A stretch of 48,030 bases of DNA from Prochlorococcus sp. AG-676-L21 (GTDB lineage Bacteria > Cyanobacteriota > Cyanobacteriia > PCC-6307 > Cyanobiaceae), in the NCBI GenBank assembly GCA_003210915.1, contig QCUA01000007.1, forward strand, positions 1-48,030. Reading direction: 5' to 3'. Below, piece by piece: positions 1 through 9,012 of the stretch. A program made the translations under genes and the position numbers. The notes under the pieces were generated by a model. It was not told where the DNA came from, did no database searches, and was given only the letters and a program-made list of their open reading frames with translations. Each line of letters starts with the position of its first letter. The first letter of the stretch is position 1.

Positions 1-392
1 CATCTATATATGGAAAGCGAGTTTTGCTAGAGACTATTCCTTCGCTTAATAATGAAATTCTATGTGCTAGTTATATTTGGTGGATTAATCATTCCTATTT
101 AATAAAAAGTCCAGAACAAATAATTATTCCATTGCTACCTATCCCAAACATGGCAGAGCCAATAAATGAAATTACTGTTTCTCATAAAAAAAATCTGTCT
201 AAAGATTGGTTTAGAGAATTTTTACTTCCTGAGGCAATACAAAAATTACAAAAGTCAATTTCTCCTCTTAGGCAAAACTCTGGTAAATTAATAATTCTTG
301 ATGGAAGAGCAAATAAAAGAAAATGGGGGCAGTCAATTATAAAAAGTATTCAACCTTCAAAACAAATAAACTATATGCTTCCTTACGATTAG
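1..392 (+). CDS. DinG/Rad3-type DNA helicase, C-terminal end (partial)
   Basis: The frame is open to the left edge of the window, so only about the last 130 residues of a longer protein are present. The visible part resembles the end of the DinG/Rad3 helicase C-terminal domain: an LPEAI segment, then GKLIILDGR followed by a KWG, matching the family pattern of an arginine-bearing strand followed by (Y/W)G. The Walker motifs lie outside the window. The family unwinds DNA with ATP. The next gene starts 27 bases downstream on the same strand. A TTG inside the frame could look like a start, but the upstream codons are open and fit the same fold, so I treat it as truncated by the window. The family call rests on the C-terminal pattern only. 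Confidence 0.6.
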   Translation, partial: SIYGKRVLLETIPSLNNEILCASYIWWINHSYLIKSPEQIIIPLLPIPNMAEPINEITVSHKKNLSKDWFREFLLPEAIQKLQKSISPLRQNSGKLIILDGRANKRKWGQSIIKSIQPSKQINYMLPYD

Positions 393-419
393 GTTATTAT
401 TTAGGAAATATCTTTAAAT

Positions 420-665
420 ATGGGAGAAGCAAAAAGGAGGAAATCATTAGGTCTTCCACCTAAAAAAAACAATATCCAATCTAAATCAGATGAATCACCT
501 AGATTATTTGAGTGGCTACCCTTTACTTTTAATCAGAGAGACAGTTTAATTAAATTAAGCATAAAAGCTAGTTGGTATGGAATTGCAGGTTTAATTATTC
601 TGTGGGTAGTCGTTAGATTTGTTGGACCTGCTGCAGGATGGTGGACTCCAGCTGATTCATTATGA
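420..665 (+). CDS. DUF2839 family small membrane protein
   Basis: The protein has 81 residues. It starts with MGEAKRRKSLGLPPKK, a conserved opening of a small cyanobacterial family of unknown function (DUF2839). A charged cytoplasmic-looking stretch of about 45 residues is followed by one hydrophobic segment at about residues 50-70, then a short tail rich in Gly, Pro and Trp. Its length is normal for the family. It ends two bases from the recA stop on the opposite strand, so the two genes converge, and I see no terminator between them. No function is known to me. Confidence 0.8.
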   Translation: MGEAKRRKSLGLPPKKNNIQSKSDESPRLFEWLPFTFNQRDSLIKLSIKASWYGIAGLIILWVVVRFVGPAAGWWTPADSL

Positions 666-667
666 AT

Positions 668-1780
668 CTAAGCTACTGTCTTAATGTTGTTAGCAATTAC
701 TGAATTTTCTGGATTACTATTTAATGCTTTCATCGAATTAGAGCTTACTTCAGTCCCTTCTGTCAGTTTGCTTTTTACAATTGATTCTACTTTATTCTTT
801 ATTTCCAAGTTCTGATCCAACCAAATGATTGTGTTATCTCTTCCTTGACCAATGTTTTCTCCTTCGTAACTATACCAAGCACCTCTTCTGATTATAATAT
901 TAGTCTCTTCTGCTAAATCTAATAAACATCCTGTTGTACTAATTCCTTTACCGAATAGAATATCAAATTCTGCGATTCTAAATGGAGGAGCAACTTTATT
1001 TTTTGCGACTTTAACTTTTGCTCTTATTCCATATTCTTCTGTACCTCTTTTAAGAGTCTGAATTCTCCTAATGTCAAGTCTTACAGAAGCATAAAACTTT
1101 AAGGCATTACCTCCTGTAGTTGTTTCTGGATTTCCATATGTAACACCGATTTTTAAACGTAATTGATTGAGGAATATTACTGTACATCCCGATTTTCCAA
1201 TATTTCCGGTTATTTTTCTCATTGCTTGACTCATTAGTCTTGCTTGACTTCCTATTACATGGTCTCCCATTTCACCTTCTATTTCTGCTCTAGGAGTTAG
1301 TGCTGCGACTGAGTCAACAACTACAAGATCTACGGCAGTTGATCTTATGAGTTGGTCAACTATTTCTAAAGCCATTTCACCTGTATCTGGTTGCGACACT
1401 AGTAAGTTTTCAACATCCACTCCTAGAGATGCGGCATAGACTGGGTCTAAAGCATGTTCAGCATCTACAAATGCAGCTATACCTCCATTCTTTTGAACTT
1501 CAGCTATCGCGTGAAGAGTTAGGGTTGTTTTCCCGGAACTTTCAGGTCCGTAAACCTCAACTACTCTTCCTTTTGGATACCCCCCTCCTAACGCTAAATC
1601 TAATGTAAGAGCCCCTGTTGATATCGTTTCCACTTTCATCCTTGAAGCATCCCCAAGCCTCATTATTGATCCCCTCCCAAAATTTCTTTCTATTTGCCCC
1701 AATACTAGATTTAATGCTTTGTCTTTTTCTGTAGATGAAGATTCTTTTGAATTTTTTTTTCTTCTTTCTTCTAAATTCAT
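668..1780 (-). CDS. recA: RecA recombinase
   Basis: RecA coats single-stranded DNA, drives strand exchange and stimulates LexA self-cleavage. From the chosen start the protein has 370 residues. Walker A is GPESSGKT (78-85), Walker B is DLVVVDS (151-157), and the L2-side motif is NQLR (205-208). The core is uninterrupted and the C-terminal tail is the usual variable, Asn/Ser-rich kind. An upstream in-frame ATG at 1843 would add 21 Lys/Asn-rich residues with no family counterpart. I chose MNLEERRKK because RecA proteins begin that way. No clear Shine-Dalgarno sequence precedes either start. A LexA-type palindrome lies 85 bases upstream, implying SOS control. Confidence 0.97.
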   Translation of the reverse strand: MNLEERRKKNSKESSSTEKDKALNLVLGQIERNFGRGSIMRLGDASRMKVETISTGALTLDLALGGGYPKGRVVEVYGPESSGKTTLTLHAIAEVQKNGGIAAFVDAEHALDPVYAASLGVDVENLLVSQPDTGEMALEIVDQLIRSTAVDLVVVDSVAALTPRAEIEGEMGDHVIGSQARLMSQAMRKITGNIGKSGCTVIFLNQLRLKIGVTYGNPETTTGGNALKFYASVRLDIRRIQTLKRGTEEYGIRAKVKVAKNKVAPPFRIAEFDILFGKGISTTGCLLDLAEETNIIIRRGAWYSYEGENIGQGRDNTIIWLDQNLEIKNKVESIVKSKLTEGTEVSSNSMKALNSNPENSVIANNIKTVA

Positions 1781-1864
1781 TTTTAAATTTATTGATAAGT
1801 TCTTATGATTATTTTTAAATTTACTATATTTAAATAAATTCAAAAATTAACAATAACAAACTAT

Positions 1865-1878
1865 AGTACATGCGTACT
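1865..1878 (-). promoter_or_regulatory. LexA-type SOS operator upstream of recA
   Basis: A perfect inverted repeat, AGTAC-N4-GTACT. Read on the recA strand it is AGTACGCATGTACT, which fits the cyanobacterial LexA-box pattern RGTACNNNDGTWCB at every position. It lies 85 bases before the recA start and just upstream of a TATAGT (+ strand 1823-1828) that could be the -10 element. Motif and gene together make a LexA operator likely. Binding is inferred. Confidence 0.75.
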
Positions 1879-1892
1879 TTAGCCTAAGATAT

Positions 1893-2669
1893 TTAAATGG
1901 CAAGTAATTTTTCTAAACTATCCAACTTTATCAATTTAATTTCATGGGGCAGCTTAATTCTATCTGTATTTTTTAAGTAGCCCCAATCAGCTAAGTAGCA
2001 AGGGATATTACTTGTTAAAGCGTTTTGCTTTATATCAATTAGTGTATTTCTCCTGTCTTCTATAAATCCCATAATTTCAAATTCTCTCGAAAGGTTTGAT
2101 GTAATTTTTACTTTTGTTCCTGATTCGTAACCAAAAATTAACTCTGGAACAATATTTAATTTTTTTAGAATTTTGCCTGCAAATATCCTTCCTTTGGTTG
2201 TTATTACCCCCGTCTTGATGTTCTCTTTTTTTAATTTTTCTATAAAATCTATAACTTCATAAAAAGGACGATGTAAATTTATCCAACTGTCAAAATCTTT
2301 ATTTATTTGATATTTTCTTGCGTCATTAAGGCCTTTTTGTAACTCTTCGGAAACCCAAGAATTATCTAATAGAACTTTCTGACAATTTTGATGATATCTA
2401 TTTAGAAAATCGTATTTAGTTTGATTGTTTAGTGGATCTTCTCTTTTGATAATTTGGTGGACAATGATTAACATTTCCCATCCATATTTAACCCAGGGTC
2501 TCATTTCTATGAAAGTATTTGAAACTTGTTTATAAAGATTTTGGTCAATTATGACATTTGGAGAATTTAGATATTTTTCAAAAGCTAATAATGAACTATG
2601 CCAGTATTCATTCATTCCATCAACGATAACTCCATCAAAATCAAAAAGAAATAATTTCTGTGAGATCAC
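1893..2669 (-). CDS. HAD-superfamily hydrolase
   Basis: The protein has 258 residues. HAD motif I is FDFDGVIVDG, with nucleophile Asp10 and general acid Asp12. Motif II is the Thr-rich GVITTKGR, and motif III is an acidic GFIEDRRN near the C-terminus. A helical cap insert lies between motifs I and II, as in subfamily I phosphatases. The substrate cannot be read from the sequence. The GTG start lies 17 bases downstream of the tRNA-Gln gene on the same strand, so the two are probably transcribed together. The function could be phosphatase or phosphonatase-like. Confidence 0.8.
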   Translation of the reverse strand: MISQKLFLFDFDGVIVDGMNEYWHSSLLAFEKYLNSPNVIIDQNLYKQVSNTFIEMRPWVKYGWEMLIIVHQIIKREDPLNNQTKYDFLNRYHQNCQKVLLDNSWVSEELQKGLNDARKYQINKDFDSWINLHRPFYEVIDFIEKLKKENIKTGVITTKGRIFAGKILKKLNIVPELIFGYESGTKVKITSNLSREFEIMGFIEDRRNTLIDIKQNALTSNIPCYLADWGYLKNTDRIKLPHEIKLIKLDSLEKLLAI

Positions 2670-2686
2670 TCAACTAAATTTTAGAA

Positions 2687-2758
2687 CTGGGCCGCTAGGA
2701 TTCGAACCTAGGAATGTCGAGACCAAAACCCGATGCCTTACCACTTGGCGACGGCCCA
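2687..2758 (-). tRNA. tRNA-Gln (TTG)
   Basis: A full cloverleaf of 72 nt. The 7-bp acceptor stem TGGGCCG/CGGCCCA is followed by discriminator G. The D-arm is GCCAAGTGGTAAGGC, the anticodon stem TCGGG/CTCGA encloses loop TTTTGGT (anticodon TTG), and the T-loop is GGTTCGAATCC. The weak first pair (U-A) is typical of bacterial tRNA-Gln. CCA is not encoded. A HAD hydrolase gene follows directly on the same strand. Confidence 0.96.
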
Positions 2759-2861
2759 ATGAAATTTTATTTTAATACATTACTAGATTTTTTTCTATTA
2801 AAAATATAAATATTTATTCTAGATTTCCTGTAATGGTTTTTTAATTTCCTTCAACAGAGGA

Positions 2862-3872
2862 TTAGCTGATTTTCCATGGGTTAAGCAATTTCCGTGCTTT
2901 TTTTATTGCTAAAGCCATTTTTTCTGGATATTCATATAATTTTTTATTATTTTTGTTGGCATCTTCAATAAGTGGTTGCATTATTTTTCTAGCAGAACTC
3001 CCAAAGGCAATTCCATCAGGAAAATTATTTATTTTTAAAAATTCATGAGTTTTTTCATTCGTTCCTCCGGCTAGTTGAATTAAACCTGGGGGAAGATGAG
3101 ATCCTATATTATTCCATATTTTAACTGTATCCTTTCCTGTGGCTGGAGCTAGATCCCCAGACATAGGTCTTCCATCTAGTTGCCAAATAAGCGGCACATT
3201 ATGTGAAACAAGAATTTCATATCTTTCCCAGAGTGCCTTTAAAAGATCTTTTTCTCCTTTTTGGGATTGATTTAATCCACAACTTACAGAGATTTTTTTT
3301 AATTTTATCCCTGAAGTTTTGAGAATATTTGCAACTTCTATAAAAGAATCTAGTCGATTGATTTCCGTATGAATTTCTACTGCATCAGGCTTTATTGTTT
3401 GTAGAGTGTGTGGTAAATCAATATTTGATAATTTATATTCATATTCAGAAATTAAATTTAGAGGACAAATATTAATACATCTTCCACATCCATAGCATTT
3501 ATTTTCTTTAACCCCAGAATAATCAATTGCAAAGGTAGGGCAAATTCTTTCGCATGGCCTAGGACAATTAGAGGGGCATTTCAATGGATCAAATTTAGCT
3601 TTGCGAAAATGTATATCCTTTCCATCACTAATGCTTATCATCAACCCAGGAGATGCACCACATATTTCTTTCGCCCATTTGATACCATTTCTCGCAGCTT
3701 CAACTATGGATTGGTCAGCAGCAACATCAATATAGTCAACTCCAGCAGCGGAATAAATAGCACATAAATCTTCTATGGCCACAATATCTTCATTGCTCGC
3801 CCCACAAATTAATTTAACCCATTTATCTAATCCCTTTTTATTCTTTTCAAACAACTCAATTTCAGAATTCAT
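2862..3872 (-). CDS. ldpA: LdpA, iron-sulfur redox sensor of the circadian clock
   Basis: LdpA carries iron-sulfur clusters and adjusts clock period to redox/light input in Synechococcus. The 336 residues hold two ferredoxin-like cysteine groups: C99, C103, C107, C111 and C126, C129, C132, C136, the second as [12 protein letters not shown]. The N-terminal and C-terminal halves match the rest of the family, with no break. It overlaps the 3' end of ndhN by 11 bases. The ndhN-ldpA order is conserved in cyanobacteria and implies translational coupling. The clock role is known from other cyanobacteria. Prochlorococcus has a reduced clock, so the role here may differ. Confidence 0.9.
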   Translation of the reverse strand: MNSEIELFEKNKKGLDKWVKLICGASNEDIVAIEDLCAIYSAAGVDYIDVAADQSIVEAARNGIKWAKEICGASPGLMISISDGKDIHFRKAKFDPLKCPSNCPRPCERICPTFAIDYSGVKENKCYGCGRCINICPLNLISEYEYKLSNIDLPHTLQTIKPDAVEIHTEINRLDSFIEVANILKTSGIKLKKISVSCGLNQSQKGEKDLLKALWERYEILVSHNVPLIWQLDGRPMSGDLAPATGKDTVKIWNNIGSHLPPGLIQLAGGTNEKTHEFLKINNFPDGIAFGSSARKIMQPLIEDANKNNKKLYEYPEKMALAIKKARKLLNPWKIS

Positions 3873-4332
3873 TCAATATGTAATCATTTAAAGATTTCCA
3901 TTCAAGTTTTCTAGAACCACCCATTTCAACAACTATTTTAAGTTTGTTATCTATGGTACAGATTTTAATTAAGCTCTCAAGTTCGGATTGAGATAAGACT
4001 TGACCTTCCAATAGCCATAATAATTTATCCTTGTCATTTTCATTAAATAATTCTGACGCCTGAGGAATTACTTGCTGAACCTCCCCAAGAGCACCATTTC
4101 TCCCAATACTTTGATGACCAAGATGAGGTGGCCTTATACCATGTAATTTCAGTAAAAACACTTCAGGATCTCCTAATCCTCTAGCAGAGGTTATGTAAGT
4201 TTTAAACCCTTTAGCTCGCATTCTTCTTAAAAGACGAGTTTCATATCCACCCTCAAGAGGCGCAAACATAGCTAAACATTTGTTTTTATGCAAATCATTA
4301 TGAAACTTTTTCCCTGAGAGAAGTAATGGCAT
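3862..4332 (-). CDS. ndhN: NAD(P)H-quinone oxidoreductase subunit N
   Basis: NdhN is a peripheral subunit of cyanobacterial NDH-1, the thylakoid complex for cyclic electron flow and respiration. It is specific to oxygenic phototrophs. The 156-residue protein begins [14 protein letters not shown] and carries the conserved [17 protein letters not shown] and [16 protein letters not shown] stretches near the N-terminus, with normal length. It has an ATG start. It is the first gene of a two-gene unit with ldpA, and the promoter should lie in the spacer shared with rplC. Confidence 0.95.
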   Translation of the reverse strand: MPLLLSGKKFHNDLHKNKCLAMFAPLEGGYETRLLRRMRAKGFKTYITSARGLGDPEVFLLKLHGIRPPHLGHQSIGRNGALGEVQQVIPQASELFNENDKDKLLWLLEGQVLSQSELESLIKICTIDNKLKIVVEMGGSRKLEWKSLNDYILNEF

Positions 4333-4628
4333 AAAAATATTCCGTTTAATCTATATATTATTTCATTTTATGGTACTTGATGATGTACAATTTATATTCG
4401 GTGAATTTTTATAAGCTCGTAAGCTAGCCGAGCCTCTGGAACTTTCACATTTTTAGCGTTTCGTTAAAGAAATTTGGGATGGGTTTAAACCCTAAGAGAA
4501 ACTATCTTATTTAAGAAAAGTCTCATTCCTACTAATGAATTAAATTTTTGATTTATAACATTGTTCAAACTTCAAAGAGATTTGACAATTAACCAAAAAT
4601 TATTTACGAGCTAGCCTACTCAAGTCTT
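4333..4628. promoter_or_regulatory. Divergent spacer with structured leader before rplC
   Basis: These 296 bases separate ndhN from the S10-type operon. No ORF of useful length is present. On the + strand I see a stem GCTCG/CGAGC (4415-4433), an imperfect stem TTTAGCG/CGTTAAA with loop TTT (4452-4468) and a 12-base palindrome GGGTTTAAACCC (4481-4492). There is also a perfect 9-base complement between AGCTCGTAA (4414-4422) and TTACGAGCT (4604-4612), the latter 16 bases before the rplC ATG. The first arm is shared by two exclusive pairings, as in a switching leader. AGCTAGCC occurs twice (4422-4429, 4609-4616). rplC has no clear Shine-Dalgarno sequence. Promoter positions are uncertain. Confidence 0.45.
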
Positions 4629-5282
4629 ATGTCTATAGGAATTTTAGGAAAAAAATTGGGCATGTCCCAATTATTCGATAAGAATGGGAATGCGGTACCG
4701 GTTACTCTTATAGAGGCCGGTCCTTGTCGAGTTACACAATTAAAATCTCAACCTTTGGATGGTTATACAGCTATTCAAATAGGTTACGGAGTATCAAAGG
4801 ATAAGCATTTGAGTAAGCCTGAGAAAGGACACCTACTAAAATCAGGTGAAATACTTTTAAAACACCTAAAGGAATATAGAGTCGAAGAGACTTCTTCATA
4901 TGAGATTGGAAAAGAAATAACTGTTACAAATTTTGAGGTTGGTCAGAAAGTGGATATTAGCGGGAAATCTATGGGTAGAGGTTTTTCCGGATATCAAAAA
5001 AGACATGGTTTTAGTAGAGGACCTATGAGTCATGGTTCCAAAAATCATAGAGCCCCAGGATCTACAGGTGCTGGAACAACTCCAGGGAGAATTTATCCTG
5101 GTAAAAGGATGGCAGGAAGATATGGAGGTAAAAAAATCACCACAAAGGGTTTACTAGTGGTCAAAATTGACGATCAGAAAAATTTGCTTGTAGTGAAAGG
5201 TTCGGTACCAGGTAAACCTGGTTCGATAGTAAATATAAGGCCTAATAATGTTGTAGGTAACAAAGTAGGAGCAAAATCATGA
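4629..5282 (+). CDS. rplC: Ribosomal protein L3 (uL3)
   Basis: L3 is an early 50S assembly protein that reaches the peptidyl-transferase region. The 217 residues begin [17 protein letters not shown] and contain the [21 protein letters not shown] and [20 protein letters not shown] loop typical of bacterial L3, including the Gln of the GxxxxQxxHG motif that is methylated in some bacteria. It is the first gene of the run because rpsJ, the usual leader, is located after tuf. It overlaps rplD by four bases (ATGA), so the two are translationally coupled. Confidence 0.98.
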   Translation: MSIGILGKKLGMSQLFDKNGNAVPVTLIEAGPCRVTQLKSQPLDGYTAIQIGYGVSKDKHLSKPEKGHLLKSGEILLKHLKEYRVEETSSYEIGKEITVTNFEVGQKVDISGKSMGRGFSGYQKRHGFSRGPMSHGSKNHRAPGSTGAGTTPGRIYPGKRMAGRYGGKKITTKGLLVVKIDDQKNLLVVKGSVPGKPGSIVNIRPNNVVGNKVGAKS

Positions 5283-5911
5283 CAACCCTAGAAACTTTAA
5301 AATGGGATGGCAAAAAAGCTGGTAAGGTTTCAATTGATTTAAAAGTTGCTAAAGAGAGTTCCTCTGCCGATTTAATCCATAGAGCTGTTCTTAGACAATT
5401 AGCTAACAAAAGACAGGGCACTGCATCTACTTTGACAAGGTCTGAAGTTCGTGGAGGCGGGAGGAAGCCATATAAGCAAAAGGGTACAGGTAGAGCTCGT
5501 CAAGGATCAATTAGGACTCCATTAAGGCCAGGAGGCGGCGTAATTTTTGGCCCTAAACCACGTTCGTATAATTTAGACATGAACCGCAAAGAAAGAAGAT
5601 TAGCACTTAGAACAGCACTAATGTCTAGGATTACTGATATCAAAACTGTGGAAGATTTTGGTTCTACATTAGACCAACCAAAAACTAGTGAGATAATTAA
5701 TGGTCTTTCTAGATTAGGAATAGAAAAAACAGAAAAGGTTTTAGTTATTCTTGATAATCCCTCTGAAGTCATCAAAAAATCTATTAACAACATTGAAAAA
5801 GTAAAATTAATTGCTGCTGATCAATTAAATGTTTTTGATATCCTTAACGCTAATAAGTTAATTATTGGTGAATCAGCAATCAATAAAATTCAGGAGGTTT
5901 ATGCATCATGA
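5279..5911 (+). CDS. rplD: Ribosomal protein L4 (uL4)
   Basis: L4 binds 23S rRNA domain I and lines the exit tunnel. The 210 residues include the basic extended loop with [18 protein letters not shown] and the following FGPKPR segment. The length is normal. In gammaproteobacteria L4 represses the S10 operon. That system is not established in cyanobacteria, but L4 would be the first protein to test against the leader upstream of rplC. Both ends overlap neighbours by four bases (ATGA). A Shine-Dalgarno-like AGGAGG near its 3' end serves rplW. Confidence 0.98.
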   Translation: MTTLETLKWDGKKAGKVSIDLKVAKESSSADLIHRAVLRQLANKRQGTASTLTRSEVRGGGRKPYKQKGTGRARQGSIRTPLRPGGGVIFGPKPRSYNLDMNRKERRLALRTALMSRITDIKTVEDFGSTLDQPKTSEIINGLSRLGIEKTEKVLVILDNPSEVIKKSINNIEKVKLIAADQLNVFDILNANKLIIGESAINKIQEVYAS

Positions 5912-6210
5912 GTAAATTCTTTGATTCTCGTTTAGCAGATATAATTCGGAAACCTGTAATTACAGAAAAAGCGACAAATGCGCTTGAACTCAACCAATAT
6001 ACTTTTGAGGTAGATCATAGAGCGGCAAAACCTCAGATAAAGGCAGCAATTGAGTCCTTGTTTAGTGTTAAAGTTATAGGAATTAACACTATGAATCCTC
6101 CAAGGAGAACAAGAAGAGTCGGTAAATTCTCCGGGAAACGTTCTCAAATTAAAAAAGCAATTGTCCGTCTTGCTGAAGGAGACAAAATTCAACTATTCCC
6201 AGAATCTTAA
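5908..6210 (+). CDS. rplW: Ribosomal protein L23 (uL23)
   Basis: L23 lies at the exit of the peptide tunnel and docks trigger factor and SRP. The 100 residues open with the conserved [12 protein letters not shown] and include the basic loop [20 protein letters not shown]. The ATG overlaps the rplD stop by four bases and is preceded by AGGAGG at good spacing, which fixes the start. rplB follows after 12 bases. Confidence 0.98.
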   Translation: MSKFFDSRLADIIRKPVITEKATNALELNQYTFEVDHRAAKPQIKAAIESLFSVKVIGINTMNPPRRTRRVGKFSGKRSQIKKAIVRLAEGDKIQLFPES

Positions 6211-6222
6211 GGAGTATTTATT

Positions 6223-7086
6223 ATGGCTATTCGTAAATTCAAACCCTATACACCTGGAACTAGACAAAGAGTCGTTACTGACTTTAGTGAGATTACAGGT
6301 TCAAAACCAGAAAGATCATTAATTGTTTCTAAGCATAGGAATAAAGGTAGAAATAATAGAGGAGTTATCACCTGTCGTCACAGAGGAGGGGGACATAAAA
6401 GACAATACAGATTAGTTGATTTCAGAAGAGACAAAAAAAATATTAATGCAAAAGTTGCAGCTATTCATTATGATCCTCATAGAAATGCGAGACTTGCACT
6501 GTTATTCTATGAAGACGGAGAGAAAAGATATATAATCGCGCCAGCGGGTATAAAAGTAGGTCAAAATGTAATTTCTGGTGAAGGTGTTCCAATTGAAGAA
6601 GGGAATGCGATGCCCCTATCTTCCATGCCATTAGGATCGAGTGTTCATTGTGTAGAATTATATGCTGGTAGAGGTGCTCAAATGGTCAGATCTGCAGGAG
6701 CTAGTGCACAACTAATGGCGAAAGAAGGAGATTATGTCGCTTTAAAACTCCCATCTACTGAAGTTAGACTTGTACGCAAGGAATGTTTTGCAACTTTAGG
6801 TGAAGTGGGTAATTCTGAAATACGTAATACTAGCTTAGGAAAAGCTGGCAGAAGAAGATGGTTAGGTAGAAGACCTCAAGTAAGAGGTAGTGTTATGAAC
6901 CCATGTGATCATCCACATGGAGGAGGAGAGGGAAAAGCTCCAATTGGTAGGGCAGGCCCTGTAACGCCTTGGGGTAAGGCAGCACTTGGATTAAAGACAC
7001 GTAAGAAAAACAAGACAAGTAACAAATTAGTTGTTCGAAGACGTCGTCGTATTTCTAAGAGAAGTAGAGGAGGAAGAGATTCTTGA
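6223..7086 (+). CDS. rplB: Ribosomal protein L2 (uL2)
   Basis: L2 is needed for subunit joining and peptidyl transfer. The 287 residues show [12 protein letters not shown] near residue 55, then the [20 protein letters not shown] signature with the conserved histidines of the functional C-terminal region. The C-terminus is the usual Arg/Lys-rich tail. A Shine-Dalgarno AAGGAG lies upstream of the ATG. It is followed by a 38-base spacer containing a hexamer tandem repeat, longer than most gaps in this operon. Confidence 0.98.
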   Translation: MAIRKFKPYTPGTRQRVVTDFSEITGSKPERSLIVSKHRNKGRNNRGVITCRHRGGGHKRQYRLVDFRRDKKNINAKVAAIHYDPHRNARLALLFYEDGEKRYIIAPAGIKVGQNVISGEGVPIEEGNAMPLSSMPLGSSVHCVELYAGRGAQMVRSAGASAQLMAKEGDYVALKLPSTEVRLVRKECFATLGEVGNSEIRNTSLGKAGRRRWLGRRPQVRGSVMNPCDHPHGGGEGKAPIGRAGPVTPWGKAALGLKTRKKNKTSNKLVVRRRRRISKRSRGGRDS

Positions 7087-7092
7087 TTACTA

Positions 7093-7116
7093 CTATTTCT
7101 ATTTCTATTTCTATTT
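7093..7116 (+). repeat. (CTATTT)x4 tandem repeat between rplB and rpsS
   Basis: Four exact head-to-tail copies of CTATTT fill most of the 38-base spacer between the rplB stop and the rpsS ATG. Such a hexamer run can change copy number by replication slippage, which here would change only the intercistronic distance. rpsS has no Shine-Dalgarno sequence in this spacer. Confidence 0.9.
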
Positions 7117-7124
7117 TATAAATT

Positions 7125-7400
7125 ATGGGACGTTCATTAAAAAAAGGGCCTTTTATAGCAGATAGTTTGCTTAAAAAGGTAGAAAAACAAAATACTGATA
7201 ATGATAAATCAGTCATCAAAACATGGTCTAGATCTTCGACTATCCTTCCTGTTATGATTGGTCATACGATTGCTGTTCACAATGGTAAGGCCCATATACC
7301 AGTATTTATAACTGAACAAATGATTGGCCATAAATTAGGTGAATTTGCTCCTACAAGAACCTATCGTGGCCACTTAAGAGACAAGAAGGGGACAAGATAA
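7125..7400 (+). CDS. rpsS: Ribosomal protein S19 (uS19)
   Basis: S19 sits in the head of the 30S subunit with S13. The 91 residues open with [18 protein letters not shown] and contain the conserved [19 protein letters not shown] and [16 protein letters not shown]. The length is standard. The gene directly abuts rplV with no gap. The upstream spacer is a CTATTT repeat rather than a ribosome-binding site. Confidence 0.98.
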   Translation: MGRSLKKGPFIADSLLKKVEKQNTDNDKSVIKTWSRSSTILPVMIGHTIAVHNGKAHIPVFITEQMIGHKLGEFAPTRTYRGHLRDKKGTR

Positions 7401-7787
7401 ATGACAAAAACACCTGAAATGACAAAAACAGCTATTGCTCACGGTAAGTATATTCGTGGTTCTGCATCAAAAGTAAGAAGAGTTCTCGATCAAATTAGAG
7501 GTAAATCTTATAGAGAAGCACTTATTATGTTGGAATTTATGCCATATAGATCCACCGACCCTATTACTAAGGTTTTAAGATCTGCCGTAGCTAATGCAGA
7601 ACATAACTTGGGTATGGAACCCTCTTCACTAGTAATATCTGCAGCCTCCGCAGATAATGGTCCGGTGATGAAAAGGTTCAGACCAAGGGCTCAAGGTAGA
7701 GCTTTCTCTATCAAAAAACAGACTTGCCATATTAGCATTTCTGTTGAATCTGCTCCTAATCAAACTAATACGGAGACACAAAACTAA
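7401..7787 (+). CDS. rplV: Ribosomal protein L22 (uL22)
   Basis: L22 lines the exit tunnel with L4 and is a site of macrolide resistance mutations in other bacteria. The 128 residues contain the ARY-like [21 protein letters not shown] opening and the beta-hairpin region [20 protein letters not shown] second in-frame ATG lies seven codons in, giving a slightly shorter protein. The first ATG follows the rpsS stop directly. The end overlaps rpsC by one base (TAATG). Confidence 0.97.
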   Translation: MTKTPEMTKTAIAHGKYIRGSASKVRRVLDQIRGKSYREALIMLEFMPYRSTDPITKVLRSAVANAEHNLGMEPSSLVISAASADNGPVMKRFRPRAQGRAFSIKKQTCHISISVESAPNQTNTETQN

Positions 7788-8518
7788 TGGGCAATAAAAT
7801 TAATCCAACGGGGCTTAGGTTAGGTATTACACAAGAACACCGTTCAAAATGGTTCGCTACTTCTAAAACTTATCCAATTCTTTTACAAGAAGATCATAAG
7901 ATTCGTACCTTTATCCAAAAGAAATATAATACAGCTGGAATTAGTGATGTTCTAATTGCTAGAAAAGCTGATCAGTTAGAACTTGAATTAAAAACAGCTA
8001 GACCTGGAGTGATTGTTGGAAGGCAAGGAAGTGGTATTGAGGAATTGAGATCAGGTATACAAAAAACTATAGGAGATAGAACAAGGCAGGTTCGAATTAA
8101 TGTAGTTGAAGTGGAGAGAGTTGATGCGGATGCATATTTACTTGCTGAATACATAGCACAACAATTAGAAAAAAGAGTTGCCTTTAGAAGAACTATAAGG
8201 ATGGCTTTGCAAAGAGCACAAAGGGCTGGAGTTCTGGGCTTGAAAGTACAAGTTGGTGGAAGACTTAATGGCGCAGAAATAGCTAGAACAGAGTGGACTA
8301 GAGAAGGTAGGGTTCCTCTTCATACTTTGAGGGCTGAGGTTGATTATGCACTACGTGAAGCAAATACAACTTATGGTGTTTTAGGAATTAAAGTTTGGGT
8401 CTTTAAAGGTGAAGTTCTTCCGAAAGAAGAACAAACTGTTCCTGTTGGGGCTATTCCAAGAAGGAAAGGTAGTCGAAAACCTCAGCAATTTGAGGATCGT
8501 TCAAATGAGAATTCATAG
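7787..8518 (+). CDS. rpsC: Ribosomal protein S3 (uS3)
   Basis: S3 forms part of the mRNA entry channel. The 243 residues begin [14 protein letters not shown]. The KH domain has [14 protein letters not shown] near residue 75, and the C-terminal domain has the [13 protein letters not shown] and [17 protein letters not shown] signatures. Its start shares one base with the rplV stop. An AGGAGG right after its stop serves rplP. Confidence 0.98.
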   Translation: MGNKINPTGLRLGITQEHRSKWFATSKTYPILLQEDHKIRTFIQKKYNTAGISDVLIARKADQLELELKTARPGVIVGRQGSGIEELRSGIQKTIGDRTRQVRINVVEVERVDADAYLLAEYIAQQLEKRVAFRRTIRMALQRAQRAGVLGLKVQVGGRLNGAEIARTEWTREGRVPLHTLRAEVDYALREANTTYGVLGIKVWVFKGEVLPKEEQTVPVGAIPRRKGSRKPQQFEDRSNENS

Positions 8519-8529
8519 GAGGTATAACA

Positions 8530-9012
8530 ATGCTTAGTCCAAAACGTACTAAATTCCGAAAACAGCATAGAGGCAGAATGAAAGGAATTGCCTCTAAGGG
8601 TAATACTATTGCATTTGGTCAGTTTGCTCTCCAAGCTCAAGACTGTGGCTGGGTAACTGCTCGTCAGATTGAAGCAAGTAGAAGAGCAATGACAAGATAT
8701 GTGAAACGTGGAGGAAAAATATGGATTCGTATTTTTCCAGATAAACCAGTGACTATGAGACCCGCTGAAACTAGGATGGGATCAGGAAAAGGTAATCCAG
8801 AGTTTTGGGTGGCTGTTGTAAAACCTGGAAGAATATTATTTGAAATGGGTGGTGAAGAGATTACAGAAGAAATTGCGAAAGAAGCTATGCGCTTAGCCCA
8901 ATACAAATTACCAGTAAAAACAAAATTCATTTCTAGTGATAAAAATCTAAGTAGTGATTCATCTGAAGAAGCAAAGATAGAGAAAGAATCATCAGAGGAG
9001 GTTAAAAAATGA
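8530..9012 (+). CDS. rplP: Ribosomal protein L16 (uL16) with acidic tail
   Basis: L16 supports the A-site tRNA and is assembled late. The first ~137 residues are standard: [19 protein letters not shown], then [18 protein letters not shown] and [18 protein letters not shown]. The protein continues for about 23 residues as a Ser/Glu/Lys tail that most bacterial L16 proteins lack. AGGAGGT eight bases before the ATG fixes the start. It overlaps rpmC by four bases (ATGA). Confidence 0.98.
   Translation: MLSPKRTKFRKQHRGRMKGIASKGNTIAFGQFALQAQDCGWVTARQIEASRRAMTRYVKRGGKIWIRIFPDKPVTMRPAETRMGSGKGNPEFWVAVVKPGRILFEMGGEEITEEIAKEAMRLAQYKLPVKTKFISSDKNLSSDSSEEAKIEKESSEEVKK

Noticed and set aside
1781..1843. 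21-codon N-terminal extension of recA
   Set aside because: Lys/Asn-rich, without a ribosome-binding site and with no counterpart at the RecA N-terminus.
2551..2775. A + strand open frame crossing the tRNA-Gln gene
   Set aside because: Its product includes the reverse complement of the tRNA T-arm (RTGPLGFEPRN type), a well-known artefact of translating tRNA genes.
4374..4389. GTAC-N8-GTAC as a second LexA box near ndhN
   Set aside because: The spacing is eight bases, not the four of the LexA pattern.
4481..4492. GGGTTTAAACCC palindrome as a separate finding
   Set aside because: Twelve-base palindrome alone is too short to interpret; kept only as part of the rplC leader.
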